This document shows positions 35,801-48,550 of a stretch of DNA of 64,000 nucleotides, one piece after another; position 1 is the first letter of the stretch; every line of letters begins with the position of its first letter. Both the position numbers and the translations under genes were made by a program. This DNA is from Galeopsis tetrahit (lineage: Eukaryota; Streptophyta; Magnoliopsida; Lamiales; Lamiaceae): assembly GCA_963675135.1 (NCBI GenBank), contig OY776129.1, forward strand, positions 62,373,028-62,437,027. Reading direction: 5' to 3'. The notes under the pieces were generated by a model, which saw only the letters and a program-made list of their open reading frames with translations, searched no databases and had not been told where the DNA came from.

Positions 35801-38800
35801 ACACAGTCAGTGGAGAAGAAAAAGGACAGGCATTGCACCATGAGAAACACCAGCATACCTCTTTGCAAACTTGTGAAAGTCCCAATGGATGAATTTAAGT
35901 TGATTATCTTCGTAAAGAATCTGATTTAGATACCCCACCGCATTCGCAAACTCACGTCTTAACATCATCTCTCTTGGTCTTTTTTCAACTGTCTGGAATT
36001 AGAATTCAGCTTTCAGAAAATAGTTATAACAAATGATGGAAATCAGACAGAAAAAAGTGCTACAAACCTTAATCAGATTAAGAACAATTATTGGATTTCC
36101 ATATCTTCTTGCAAGGTCTTCAAAATGTATTTTGGTTGCCTCATATGTAGGGTCATATCTTTGCACTTCAAGTCAAAGATACAAGATTGTATACAACTCA
36201 AATAATTCACAACAAATAGCTGAGGAGTTCGAACTTAAATCTCAATGAAAACATGAAAATATATATTCTTCTCACATATGATATCAGGTTTGGGACTGAA
36301 TCTCGAAGCTTCTTGCGACCAGAAGAGAGGAATAGAACCCCTCATTTGTACAACAGAACTCATTTTTCCTTTGCATGACCCAGCTTCTTCATCAAGAACA
36401 ATTTGTTCTGTTTCAACATCATTGGCTACTCGCCCGTGGTCATTAACGCCTCGTTTTAAGTAACTGCAACAGAAGCAACAATACTTAACTTGGGAGTCTT
36501 ACATGCAGTTAGCAAAGGTAAAAATACTAGCTCTTTCTTATGAGAGCTAAAGGAAGATAATCCATTGGTGCAAGTACTAGAAATATAAATCAGTTGTTAG
36601 AATTAGAAACCGCTTGTCTAGAACCCGAACTTGGTAGTGGTCCATTTCGATAACAGTCACACAATGATCCTTTTAGTGACAAAAATTCAACAAAACAATC
36701 ATAAGGAAATGGCTATCAACTAGAGAGTCTTGACCATTTTGAATAACAATCTAAAGCAGTTTAAGTAGCTGAAATTTAAACTGTTTGATCACTGCTAAAT
36801 GCAGTTTACAACCTTTTTTTTTGTAAAAAGACAGTAAAAGAAAAAACAGAAACCTGGAAGGTTGAAATAAGCTTTACCGTGTCCCGGCAAAGTGGCGAGA
36901 GCGTCTGGAAATTAGAGAAACACTAAAATCTCGTCCAAAAACTGATAGTCTAACCTGTAGTCAATTGGTATTTTGATCAAATAATCACACTTATTTCATC
37001 TCACAATCACAAAATAATGGAGATAAGGAGCCTAAATCTATAGAAGTCAAATATCATGTAAAGTTCAATCTAGTCAAAACATATGTAGTCCACACTTGTT
37101 CCATCTCATGATAACGAAAATACTGGAGATTAGGAGCACAAATCCAAGTATAATAACATCCAAGATCATAATAGAGAAATTTGTTAATCTAGTCAAAACA
37201 GAGGTTGCCACCCAATATCAAAATTAAGGAAAAGGACAAAACCTGACTACTGTAGCATGCCAGTGGTAACAAAGATATTCAATATAGAAGAAAAGCATGT
37301 ACAAAATATCTCTTCGGAACACAGAGTTAAATACAATCCATATTTCCAAAAAAAAATTAATAACAGTTGACTTTTAGAACTAATACTAAAATTACCAACC
37401 TGTTTAAAATTCCCATGTACTAGAGCTATTGTCCAAATGGTATTCTTGCACCTTGATCGAATCGCTTGTGTCAGAAAAGCATTCCAAACAAACATGTTAT
37501 CATATGGCATCCCTTCTTCGCCCATTGACAACACATTTTTTTGCAAGCTTTGCATAATAGGATACGTATAGCTATAGAAAAAATCGTTTGTCAAATCAAC
37601 GCTTGATAAAAGCTTCTTATACCTGAAAAAAAATAAAGCAAATTATATACACGTGAAAATTTTATCATTTTACAAAATATTGCCAGAATTCGATTTTATA
37701 TCAATTGACAAGTGGCAACACAATCATGCTCCTAAATACAGGAAACTAATTCATGTGTAAGACCTCATACATTTCAATTCCCACGAGTATGGGAAAACCG
37801 AAATAATAGAAATCTAAAAACATATCAACAAAGAGACTTGAAAGAAACCGGTAGCCAATGCTTCCAAAAGAATAATATCATGTCTTTCTAACCAAATAAA
37901 TACATAAGCCCAACAAAGGAAGATATAAGTATCTTCACACCCCAAAAGTTCAAAAGCCATAGCTTAAAAATAAATACTCAGCATTATCATTGAAGAACAA
38001 ATACCATGCTGCCCTAGCTTAGTCCATATTTTTCAAAGTTAAAATTAAATACACTCACAGTTAGCAGAATCAATATTTCACTACAGAAGTGCTAATGCAA
38101 ATTTTAGATGTCAAAATTAGATTCAGCAAAGAAGTAAATAAAACAGTGTGTACAGGACTCTCAACACCAACTATGGGCAGGATTAACTGACTGAATTTTC
38201 CGAAAAAAGAAAAATAGATTAAGTTGTTCTTGCCAGGTGAGTAGTTAAGATCACCAACATAATTATGTTCCTGTTTAAAAATCTGCACAAAATACCCAAG
38301 TCCTTACAGCAAACACCTTGACTGCGAGAGAGTATAGACAATCACAAGGCCATTTTGTCTTGTATTTTGTACTCCCTCCGTCCCGTATTAACTTTCATAG
38401 GTAGGTGGACACGTAAATTAAGAAAGTGTAATAATGAGTGGGGTTTTGAGGGGTAATTTTGTAAAATTTTATGTATAAAGTAAAGAATGAGTTGACTTTT
38501 GTGTATGTGTGGAGAAAAAGTAATGTCATTTGTGTAAAATTGAGGATATTGTGAGGGTGGAGTTTATAAAGAGTTTTTCATTTTAAGGGTGTGAAAGTTA
38601 TTGTGGGACGTCCCAAAAAGGAAAGTGTGAAAGTTATTGTGGGACGGAGGGAGTATATATTAAGTATTTACTCACAAGAGAGGACACAAATGATGATAAT
38701 GTAAAAGGCAAACAAAAAAGTTACCGCAGCTCAGTTTTAGAATGAGCAACATCAGTTTGAACTGAAACATGAGGAATGGTGATTATCTGGCTCTCATCTA

Positions 38801-39717
38801 TACAATATATTGCATGACCACATATGGATCCAATTTGCCGCCGCTTTGTCACCAGTATCAGGTAGTATGACTCCAGGAATTTAATGCAACCTTTACAACA
38901 ATAACGAAAGAACAAGAAAAATAAGAACAAACAAAGGCACAAAACAATTTACACATAAAGACTTGAGATACCATTCGAATTCATAATAATTCTTTGGTTT
39001 CAAACTTACCAACAATGCCATATACCTTGACAACAAAATTTAACCCTCCAGTTGCACGATTTCCCTCAGCAATCCTCTGAAGCAAGCTCTTGACTTCTTG
39101 CGGCGGATAAACTACAGGATCTTCACTGATATTCAAATCAGAAGCCTCCATTCTATCGATCTTTAACACTCGAAAGAACTTCTTATTCCTATCACTTCCA
39201 ATCAAATAAAACCTCTGAAAAATAGGAACCGAGAGCTCAAGTTTAAATACTTAATAAAAAGTGTCATCTGAAGCTCTTAATGTATCTACTGTAATCATTA
39301 ATCCGTATAAATTTAATCATGGGGACAAAAGAGTAGAAATTTTCAAAACAAAAGAAAAAATTGACACTGTAAGATAAAGCTCCGCCCATTATATAATCCA
39401 TGAGCTACCGAATTATAGAGTAAAATCAATACTTTAATGAATAATCAACTAATTACAGCCTACTCTAGCTAATAAACATCATAATTTAGTTAAGCAAAAC
39501 AGAAAATTAAAGTAATTTGACTTCCTAAAACATTAACGGGAACAAGAATCTAACTTACCGCACGGGTTTCATAGAGCCGGAATTTCTCCAAGGAGTATGA
39601 ATTTGGATCGGGAGGGCATTCCGGATCGTTGGCCGGATGGATTTTGGAAGAATTCGACGGAAATGATGGCGGAAGATTCACAGAATTGGATTTCGGTTTC
39701 TCTGATTTCGCCATCAT
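32850..39717 (-). CDS. SAC1: SAC-domain phosphoinositide phosphatase, SAC1/FRA7 type
   Basis: Sixteen exons: 39559-39717, 39010-39214, 38725-38890, 37400-37622, 36878-36954, 36276-36463, 36068-36165, 35859-35992, 35651-35785, 34831-35188, 34581-34702, 34305-34412, 33984-34190, 33477-33659, 33213-33324 and 32850-33098; 2724 bases, 907 residues, close to Arabidopsis SAC1 (about 912). The SAC domain runs from about residue 40 to 620. The catalytic CX5R(T) motif is RTNCIDCLDRTN with Cys514 and Arg520. Conserved SAC blocks include YLKRGVNDHGRVANDVETEQ, RGSIPLFWSQE and REFANAVGYLNQIL. The long C-terminal region has acidic, Asp/Glu-rich stretches and GWYGGSLLGDQDENS. SAC1/FRA7 in Arabidopsis prefers PI(3,5)P2 and affects Golgi/actin-linked secretion and cell walls; assignment to it over SAC2-5 rests on the length, the N-terminus (MMAKSEKPK) and the C-terminus. 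Two ATGs are adjacent at 39717 and 39714; I used the first. Confidence 0.95.
35284..35446. mobile_element. Foldback element (hairpin) in SAC1 intron 9
   Basis: Two roughly 72-base inverted arms (35284-35355 and 35375-35446) flank a 19-base loop. The inner 40 bases of the arms (CGCAAATTCCAATCTAATCT...) differ at only about two positions. The outer parts (AGGCTTAATTGAATATAAAA against GGCTTAATTCAGATAAAATC) are looser. The transcribed strand would form a long stem. This is typical of a snap-back MITE and can also give rise to small RNAs. Confidence 0.7.
38372..38653. mobile_element. Stowaway-like MITE in SAC1 intron 3
   Basis: A 282-base element with strong terminal inverted repeats: left CTCCCTCCGTCCCGTATTAA; the complement of the right end is CTCCCTCCGTCCCACAATAA. 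Both continue into CTTTCA. It is flanked by TA (38370-38371 and 38654-38655). It sits between SAC1 exons 3 and 4 and has no coding capacity. Confidence 0.85.
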
Positions 39718-41048
39718 GAAATTGAGAAATTCGGAAACTTGTGTTAAATTTGTTGTAAGCTTTATTAAACTTGAGTCGCATGCACTTATTCCGGTCGGTA
39801 GGGTAAGTGGGGTGGGGGTATTACTCCGGTCACATTTTAAAATATATTTTTTTATATATTTATTATATATATTTACACGCAGTAATACGACCTCCTCCAA
39901 TATTTATTTCACTATTCTTTTCACTTTCTACATCAAAATTCCTTTCTTTTTTTCGAAAATAAAAAATAAAAAATTGAAAGTTTAATGGAAGGTAAGAATC
40001 ATATTTTAACTTTTTTTTTTATTCATTTTGTTACTATTTGATATTTTATTATTGGTTAACCTTTTTTATTATGGAGTTCACCGTGTGCGTTTTTTAAAAT
40101 ATGTATAAACTCTTCGGTGGTGTTTGGTTTGGGATTGATTTGGATTGGATTTGGATTTGGGTAATCCATGAATAGTAATTGTGTGTGTAAGTTGTGTTTG
40201 GTTAAGGATTGAGAAGTAGGAGTAGATGTATTTTTATGTCACATCGAGAAGAAAGTATGAGAGATAATGAGGGGTTGAAAAGAGTGATTTGATTGTATAA
40301 AAATAGGTGTACAGGTGTATTATAGAGGTGGATTAGTATTTGGATTGAGATGGATCGAGAGAGATTGGATTGGGCCAATCCAAATCCAGATTGCTAATCC
40401 CAAACCAAACACCGCCGAAAGTCTGAATTAAATATTATTATTATTAATTTTAAATTTATACAAATTTAAACTTAATAACCACGGTTTTAAAAAAAATCCA
40501 TTACATTTAATTTAAAATTTTGCTTTTATTAAAAAAATGTGATGTGAAATACATTTAATTTAATTTAATTTCAATACATATAATAATACATTCCATTTCA
40601 ATACACGTAATAATAATAATGAATTAGTTATATTACAAAACGAAAAATAAACTAAAATATGAATAATCACTCAATTTCAATAAATGGAACTTTTTTTTTT
40701 TTTTTTTCAAAACGAATCAACAGACAACATACGAAATTCACTCTCAAGTGGAGACAATAGCAGCCTGGCTGCCATCACCTATTCGAGAGGAACAAATATT
40801 AAGGGTAGAGCAAATACTTTATTTAGGGGGAAAAGGGCGGGCAATCTTATTTTTCCTTTAAGAATTTGACGACTTTGCAAATCGCTCACTCACTCACTTG
40901 AGTGGAAGTCTAACAATTTCATCAGTATACACCAACCAACCACCCACAAGTATCAATACAATCCATCCAATATACAATAGTCATCAGCATATGACACTAC
41001 CCAACAACATTACTAGACAGCAATAACAACATCAAACACCAACTAGTG
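39718..41048. other. Spacer between SAC1 promoter and FtsH 3' end
   Basis: AT-rich, with the MITE at 40115-40417 and the FtsH 3' UTR (about 40870-41048). The frames at 39569-39985 are by-products of SAC1 exon 1. No further gene is seen. Confidence 0.5.
40115..40417. mobile_element. MITE with CGGTGGTGTTTGGTTTGGGA ends
   Basis: A 303-base element with 22-base terminal inverted repeats, CGGTGGTGTTTGGTTTGGGA on the left and CGGCGGTGTTTGGTTTGGGA for the complement of the right end (one mismatch). Subterminal TGGATTGGATTTGG repeats occur. The GGTGTTTGGTTTGGGAT type of end is frequent in hAT or Harbinger MITEs. I could not identify a clear target duplication. Confidence 0.75.
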
Positions 41049-44000
41049 CTACGTAGGGACAACCACAGGTGGAATTGGGGTAGATCCATCATCTTCAGCT
41101 GTACTATCCTTCACACTTTCCCCTTCCTTCTTATCTTCGTCTAGAAACCCATGCTTATACCTATCGTAGTTTGTTCTCTCAGCAGATTTAAAAGGCCTCT
41201 CACCGAGTACTTGGACCAAATCATCTTGGTGAAGAGTTTCCTTTTCCAGCAACAACTCAGCAACCTTAGCTACTTGCTCCTTTCGTTCCTCTATTAACTT
41301 CAGTGTTTTATCGTATGCCTTTGCAACCCATTCCCGGACTTCAGTGTCGATAATGTTAGCTGTCTTGCTGCTGTAGGGTTTGGTCATCTCATATCCATCC
41401 TCACGCTGAGGGAAAGAGAGAAGACCAACTTTATCACTGAAACCGTAGACTGCTACTTGTGCGTAAGTCATTTTGGTTACTTTCTCCAAATCGTTCTGGG
41501 CTCCCGTTGATATTTTGCCCAACAATACCTAATGCAACACATATAAAGTCACACCTCAAAATACTTCAGGGTAATGGTGGTGGTGAATGGTTTCGATTCT
41601 CCAACACATAACAAGTTTATGTGCTTGAATATTTAAACAAAAAACACTCAAATCATAAAACTAGAAGCTTATAAGCTCCTTAAAATAGCTTATACGGAGT
41701 AAGATGTTTAGGAGCTTGTAAGCTCTCAAAAAGTGTCTATAGTAAAAGAAGATTTTTAACCGCTTATAATAACTTAAAAAATAAGCTCATTTACAGCTTA
41801 TAAGCTCCAAAAAAAAAAAGTACCAACACCCAAACTTATTCTTCTAAATTTTTAACCCCCACTCTCCATTTATTTTATATTGAAATTTAAAAATATTTCT
41901 CAAATTATCAAAGAACTAAAGTTTTATTAGCCAAGCACCAATTTATAGTTACTTAAAAATTGCATCTTATAAGCTCTTGAAACAACTTAAAAGGTGTTTA
42001 AAATAAGCTTAACCCAATGGGCTCTAAATTGGAAAGTTTCACCTGAAGGAATTCAGATATAGAAATATAACAAGTGGAAAATGAGGGTTCCCATTGCAAA
42101 GGGCAGATCAATTTGTTTTCAATAAACAAGATAATACCATACAAAAAAGAGGGTACCTGTTCAGCCGCACGTCCACCAAGAGTCATGCAAGTCATATCAA
42201 GAAGCTGTTCTTTTGTCAATAGAAGGTTCTCATTAGGAATGTACTGGGCAAAACCAAGTGCAGCAGTGCCACGAGGAACAATAGTGACCTTCAACAAAGG
42301 TTCTGCATGCTCTAGAAACCACCCAGCTACTGCATGACCTGATTCATGGTAGGCTACAGTTCGGCGTTCAAGTTTACTTATAACCTGTTATGAAGGGAAA
42401 AACAAAAAAGAGCAAGTCATGCTAAATTGAATTATTTTCATCAGTGCGCAAAACAATCTATTTACATACCTTATTTCTCTTCTCAAGACCCCCAATTATC
42501 CTGTCTATAGCAGAATCAAAATGCTCCATTTTCACCTTTGCTTGCTCAGACCTAGCAGCAATTAAAGCAGCTTCATTGCAAACATTTGCAATATCCGCCC
42601 CAGCAAATCCAGGAGTGAGGGCTGCCAGTCTCTGAGAGAAAAAAGCTGGTTCTTGGTCAAGTTTAATCTTCTTCAAATAGATCCTAAATATTTGCTCACG
42701 TCCTTTGATATCAGGTTTATCGATGCTAATTTGGCGATCAAACCGACCAGGTCTTAGCAAGGCTTGATCTAAAATGTCGGGTCTATTAGTGCCGGCAAGA
42801 ACGACCACTCCCGTAGTAGTTCCAAATCCATCCATTTCGACAAGCAACTGATTAAGAGTGCTTTCACGCTCATCATTGGAACCAGATAACCCCCCACGAC
42901 CCCTTGCTCGACCAATTGCATCAATCTCATCGATGAATATGATACTAGGTGCACACTGCCTTGCCTCTTGAAACAGGCTTCTAACCCTTGAGGGACCCAC
43001 TCCGACAAACATTTCCATGAAATCAGAACCAGATATGGACAGGAAAGGCACGCCAGATTCACCAGCAGTTGCTTTTGCCAGGAGCGTTTTACCTGTTCCA
43101 GGAGGTCCAACCAATAGAGCTCCTTTAGGAATTTTGGCCCCAAGCTCCTCGTACTTCTTTGGCTGCTTTAGGAAGTGAACAAACTCCATGATCTCCTGTT
43201 TTGCTTCATCACAACCAGCTACATCTTTGAAGTAAACCTGAAAATGGAATCACAGAAACAGGAAAAAAAAAGTTATGATTCTTAGTATCAGAATCTGGGT
43301 CAAGTCAAGTCCACGAGTTAATATCAATTTACATCCTGTAACTTAACGTGTATCCAATATAAACGCTTTTTCCTTCTACTTAATCAATTTTAGTCCTAGA
43401 CATAAGCAATTTTCGGTCAATTTTGAATTTTTCCACAAAAAGGGACTAAAATTGGATAAAAAGGGGCTGGAATTGGACACCCTAGGACTAAAATTGATAC
43501 AGTAGAAAGAAAAAGGATTTATTATATTGGATCCAACCTCTATTACATGACGCAAAATTGATATTCTCAATTCCACTATGAAATTATGTCGGCATTTCGA
43601 AAACAAGCAGGCAATGATCTTATAAATAAGAAGAAACTCAAGGACAAACCTTATTTTTTGTATTCTTGTCCATCTTAGTAAAGTGAGCTTTTCCAATGTT
43701 AAATATCCCGCGTCCACCCTTTCCACCAGTACCTCCTACTCCAAGTCCAGATTGCATTTTCCGGCCCATGTAGAAAAGGGTGCCCAATAACAAAAGAGTA
43801 GGAGCAAGTCTAATCAACTCGTTGAGCCAGGCCACTTCAGAAACATACGTAACAGGCACATAATCATGTGGATCTATGCCCAGTGCTTCTTGGGCTTCTT
43901 CCAACTTTTCCTCAAATGTTTCAACACTTCCAATGTTAAAGTAGTATTTTAATTGACTTGCTCCTGCTCTTGTTTGAGTGCCGCCAGCGGGTGTTTCAAA

Positions 44001-47000
44001 TTCAGATGCTTCTGATGTATCACGGCCACCCAAACTCTGTGGTGAGCTTCTTACGTATACTTTAGCAACAGATTTATTGGTAATGACTATATGGTCTACT
44101 AAGCCTGGTTCAAGAAGCTTGTTTTTGAACTCTTGAAAACTGATCTGCAGAGTCATAGTCCAATAAATGGCATTTGTCAAATGATAATTGCAAAAATCGT
44201 ACTGCAGCACTCTAAAAATAGCAGAACATTATATCATAATACAACCAGTAATTGTAAGAACAACAATTTGTATGAGACACTAACAACTATCTAAAGTACA
44301 AGAGTAATACTGGGAACAGATAACAGGAATTCATGCAGTTCAGAAAAAGGCATAGTGGCGAAACGCTGACTTAAATAGTGCAGTGAGTATGACAGATAAA
44401 TAGCCAATAGCCTAATGAGCTTCAGCTGAATAGCATTAGAAAATATGATAAGACAACTTTGTAAAGGAAATTCAGGGGGCGCTTGGTTCAAATTCTTTAA
44501 TGCCAATGGTATGTGAACCATTGTATACTGGAATGATTGAGGAGAAATGCTTATAGGAGGGTGGTAGTTATTCAAAATGGGGTAATAATTAACTTATTTT
44601 GAGTCTCATTACCCCGTACGATGTATGACGAAGGTGAATTGATCATCTTTTATTTTCATTAACCACCACAATTGCCCCCATGTTCATTCCCATTCCCATT
44701 GAAGAATTTTGAACCAAGCGCCCCCTCAATATATCCCAAGGAACTTCAGTATATCACATACAAGCACCTTTGTGTTAACTTCATGAATCATAAATATCAA
44801 CTAATTATGCATTCTCTAGCTTTTCAAAAAAATTAAAAATTAGAATATGCATTCTCTAAGATAACACTTTGTGAAGGAAACTTCTTCAGTCCAAGGAAAC
44901 ATTACATGTCATCCTACAAATCCTCACTTCTTAAAAGTTCAGGATGTTATGGGCCCATACCACCAAGAAAGTTGCCCTCAGCATATATGTGTATTAATAT
45001 GATTGTGCTTGATAAATCTTCCTTATTTTCTCTTCTCTGTAAAGTTTGAATGTTGTAAGTATTTTCACAAACTTAAATTAATGGACATGTTGGTTAATGA
45101 CTTAAGGCAGAAACTAATGACTAATGAGTCCAGTTGCTGGTATAACTTGCATAAATATGTCAGTCAAACCCTTGGCGGGGGTGCATAAAACACAAAAGGT
45201 CTTGAGAGTTACGATCGTCGACACATATAAAACTGCACACACTGCAACGATAACAGCAAATACATAAAGTGGTAGGTAATAACACTGGATTTAGCTAAAA
45301 GGCCGAGAAAGATGCATGAGATAGAGAACACTGAAACATATTTGAGAAGAAAGGAAATTAGTTACTAATAAACTAAATAAGATTAGTCTAGCAAGAGAAA
45401 GTGGAGTCAATGGGTACAATGGCATTCAAAATATCAGAGTTTTCTTAACGGAATCTAAGACAAAGAAAATTATTGAAAAGGAAAGTGCTGAAGAGAGTAA
45501 GCTAATAAGACCAGCAGTCTCGACAATGTTCGGAGGGGTTATAACAAGAATAAAAACTGTTCTTTTGTCTCTTTGAGGGATTCAAAAATCTTCTAGACAA
45601 TTGGGGTCCTGTATGGTACTACTAACACAGCAGAAAATGTTCACACATTTTGATATTAGTATAGACGACGAAAACATAATGCACGGCTCAATGTAGATAG
45701 AGCATTTAACTGGATTTTCTTTCAAGTATCTACATGAATAGAAAAGTACAAGTAAAAGGCCTATGTTAATATAAGTAAACATGCAGTCATGAGAAACGTA
45801 AATTGTTTAATAAGGGTTAAAAACTCCACAATATGCTTACAACAGTTAATAGTTAATTGATGACTACCTACCCTGCATTTTAGAGCAACAAGATGTTTGA
45901 TAGTTTGAGTATTGAGTATTAATTAAGACCAGTGATTCTTTACTTCATATGAATAAAATTCAGTACTTAAACTAGTAAACAAACAAAATTGTTGACCTGT
46001 TTCTCTTCACGCGCCTTAGGTGAGGCTGACAAGAGCAACCCAAACGCCAGAAAAGCGGCAACTAGATTTTGAAAATTAAGATTTAATTCAAAACTCGGGC
46101 CATCCTCCTTTGTCTTTTTGCTTCCTTCCTCTGAGAAATGATAAGTGAAAAACAGAAAAATTATTAGAAACCTCTGTACAACCTTTATATATGATCTTTA
46201 GCCTGACCAGAAATTTATAATTTCAGCTCCTGAAGCAATTTGCATTGCATTTTGTGCTCATAACATCAACAAAAAGGCATTGTGTAGAACACCCAACTCC
46301 CAACACATTGATGCCCTCATGATAAAGCTGCACATAAACACATAAAACCCAAGAAACACCCGCTCTACCTATGACCAAGTACAAACCATTTTAATCTTAT
46401 CCAGCAACCTTCCCTGCTACATCCAAACTTAACCATAGGCCTGAAGTCTGTGATCACATGGTGCTTATTTAAATTAAAAAATAAGAATTGTGGATCAATT
46501 TATTTGATGCACATAAATCTACTAATAAGGGCAATGCCAGAAGCACATATTCCATAAGAATCACTAGCAAAGTAGATGGCTGGAAAATGAATGATATGAT
46601 GCAGTATTGCAGTTACAAATGGTAGTAATACCATAAATCTGGAACTTGGGGGAATCCTCAGAAAACTGAATCTGTTAAACTGTCTTCTATACAAATAACT
46701 TACTTAAATATTAGTACAAAATACAACCACACCTTTGGGCTCTGATTTGGATTCTGATTTCTCTTTTGTGTGTTCATCCTTTTTGGGAACCTCCTTTTTC
46801 TTTGACGGGAAATAATTCTGATAATCTGCAACGGTGAAAAAATATTCCACATTACGTCGTCTCCAAATAGCCAAAAAAAAAAAAGAGGAAACGGGATCTC
46901 TTACCTTTCTTCTCCTTGGGCGATTCACTGCAGAAAAATCTACTACTTGTAGGATTTGCAGCCAAGTATTTAATATCGGTTAAAGAAGTCCAAGAAATTG

Positions 47001-47291
47001 ATCGTTTACTGCGTCCAACGGCCGCAACGTAACCCCTCAGTGACTCTAGTTTTCCATCAAACTGATTAGCATATCCTCCGTTTAATCCATCTAAAGCCGG
47101 AGCTACCAAATTATCTTTATTCAAAAAATACCTCCCCTTACTAGCCCCATTAATCACATTCTGCAAAAGAAAATGTTTGAGAATATAAAACAAAATTATA
47201 AGAACAACACAGCTGGGATCCAAAACAAATATACACATACCCTGTAGCGCGAGGAACGGGTTAACGAAGCTCCGACTTTTGAAAATATCAT
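41049..47291 (-). CDS. FTSH3/10: Mitochondrial FtsH (m-AAA) protease, FTSH3/10 type
   Basis: Eight exons: 47241-47291, 46905-47160, 46733-46825, 45997-46130, 43650-44144, 42470-43237, 42157-42384 and 41049-41528; 2505 bases, 834 residues (Arabidopsis FTSH3/10 are about 810). The N-terminus is Ser/Arg-rich without acids (MIFSKVGASLTRSSRYR), a mitochondrial presequence. A Lys/Glu-rich charged linker follows (about residues 100-150), then two membrane spans at about 155-169 and 287-305 bracketing the intermembrane-space domain. The AAA domain has Walker A GPPGTGKT at 387-394, Walker B IIFIDEIDAIG and the SRH/arginine-finger region LLRPGRFDRQI. The zinc protease site is HESGH at 612-616. This protease assembles as a hexamer in the inner membrane, degrading or processing matrix-side membrane proteins such as respiratory subunits. 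FTSH3 and FTSH10 cannot be told apart by eye. Confidence 0.95.
41640..42005. repeat. Repeat with AGCTTATAAGCT palindromes, FtsH intron 7
   Basis: The intron between FtsH exons 7 and 8 has at least four AGCTTATAAGCTCC-like palindromes (for example about 41662 and 41797) and ends with AAGGTGTTTAAAATAAGCTT. This suggests a MITE-type insertion, but its exact ends are not resolved. Confidence 0.4.
43318..43568. mobile_element. Foldback element in FtsH intron 5
   Basis: Inverted arms at about 43351-43400 (TCCAATATAAACGCTTTTTC then CTTCTACTTAATCAATTTTAG) and 43481-43531 (the complement reads TCCAATATAATAAATCCTTT then TTCTTTCTACTGTATCAATT). A further outer match (AATATCAATTT) extends the inverted repeat. 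Internal copies of GGACTAAAATTGGA repeat the arm sequence. It resembles a snap-back MITE in the intron between FtsH exons 5 and 6. Confidence 0.6.
44475..44725. mobile_element. Tourist-like MITE (GGGGGCGCTTGGTTCAAA ends), FtsH intron 4
   Basis: A 251-base element with inverted ends GGGGGCGCTTGGTTCAAAT and the complement of TTTTGAACCAAGCGCCCCC, about 19 bases with very few mismatches. It is flanked by TCA on both sides (44472-44474 and 44726-44728), the 3-base duplication expected for PIF/Harbinger elements. The interior shares GGAATGATTGAGGAGAAATG and CATTAACCACCACAAT with the SDR-intron element at 25169-25479. Confidence 0.8.
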
Positions 47292-47929
47292 TTCCCCCAA
47301 CAATTTGAGTGAAACTAGCAGCTGGTATTTTTCGATTTCTCTCTTGAATTTCTGGTACAGACGAAAAACGAACTCTAACTGTTAACGGAGATTTGATCTT
47401 TTTTTTAATGAAATGGATATTAGGGTTTCTATTTATGCTCAGCCATAAGAATGATTCAAATAAAATGAGCGAAGAGTACTGGTATTAGAAAAATGGTGTG
47501 CTGCCAAACTTGATAAACAAGACAGGATATAAATATTCGGGTCGGGTCAATAGTCAATACCCCCTTATGGACCATTTGTGTACAAATACATATTTTCAGT
47601 TTTATTATAGTGTATCTCATATATAAGTTCATGTAAAATATTATAGAAATTGAGAAACAAATATATATATATTGCACTTAATATGCCTTGTTTGCTTGAT
47701 GGGTTGAAGTTTGGATTTGATGTATAAACACACATCTTTTCAATGTTTGATAGTATTTAATTTTTATATTCATGTGTGAAAAGTGAACAAATATAAGATA
47801 AATTTATAAATATATAGTTTACCCATCTCAACCTAAGCAAAAAAAATTCAATACTAAATCCAAAATAAAAATAAAAATTGTTGCACAGGTCATTACTAAT
47901 ATTAATATAGTTACACATATAAACTAATA

Positions 47930-48171
47930 CTCTCCTATTCGTAATATATATATTGTATGTCGTTTTGACCTTTCATTTTTTTTTCGCAAATTATATAACG
48001 TTTTGTACATTTCAATTCAAATTTAATCTTAAGATCAATAAATATTTACATAAATGTATTCCTCTTCTTTTGATGAGAAGTACAAATATTAATTAAGAGT
48101 AAAATGAGAAATCAATTTTTTTAATATGTGTGCATTGATTCAAAATGTCATATATTTTGAATATGATGGAA
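47930..48171. mobile_element. MITE, same family as 15440-15699
   Basis: Starts CTCTCCTATTCGTAATATAT and ends TATTTTGAATATGATGGAA, flanked by TA. Its interior follows the element at 15440-15699 block for block, including GAGAAATCAATTTTT and GTGCATTGATTCAAA. It lies in the upstream region of the FtsH gene. Confidence 0.7.
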
Positions 48172-48233
48172 TATTATATTGTATCATTGGTCAATTGATA
48201 TTACTACATTTATAAACTAATACAACCATAGTA

Positions 48234-48550
48234 CTCCCTCCATTCATTCTATAATAAGTGAAGTTTTCGTGAAATTTATTAAAATTAAAAAAAAATGTGT
48301 TTATTGATAAGTATACCATTGATTAATAAATGATATTTTTAATCACATTAATTTCCTAATTTTAGTTTACTACAAAAATCTAATAGTTCACATAACTAAT
48401 TTTATTTAATAAAAGTAAGTTAGAAATTATGAGATTTTATAAAGTTAAAGAGTGCATAATTAGAATAAATAGTGTTTAAAACGTTAAAACATCATTTAAC
48501 CGTGTACAAGTAAAAAAACTAAAATTTTATTTATTATAGAACAAATGAAG
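48234..48550. mobile_element. Stowaway-like MITE (CTCCCTCCATTC ends)
   Basis: A 317-base element, left CTCCCTCCATTCATTCTATA; the complement of the right end is CTTCATTTGTTCTATAATAA. TA flanks at 48232-48233 and 48551-48552. The inverted repeats extend through ATAATAAGTGAAG, with AAAATTTT inside. Confidence 0.7.

Noticed and set aside
42769..43143. 124-residue minus-strand frame
   Set aside because: It is an off-frame by-product of the FtsH AAA exon.
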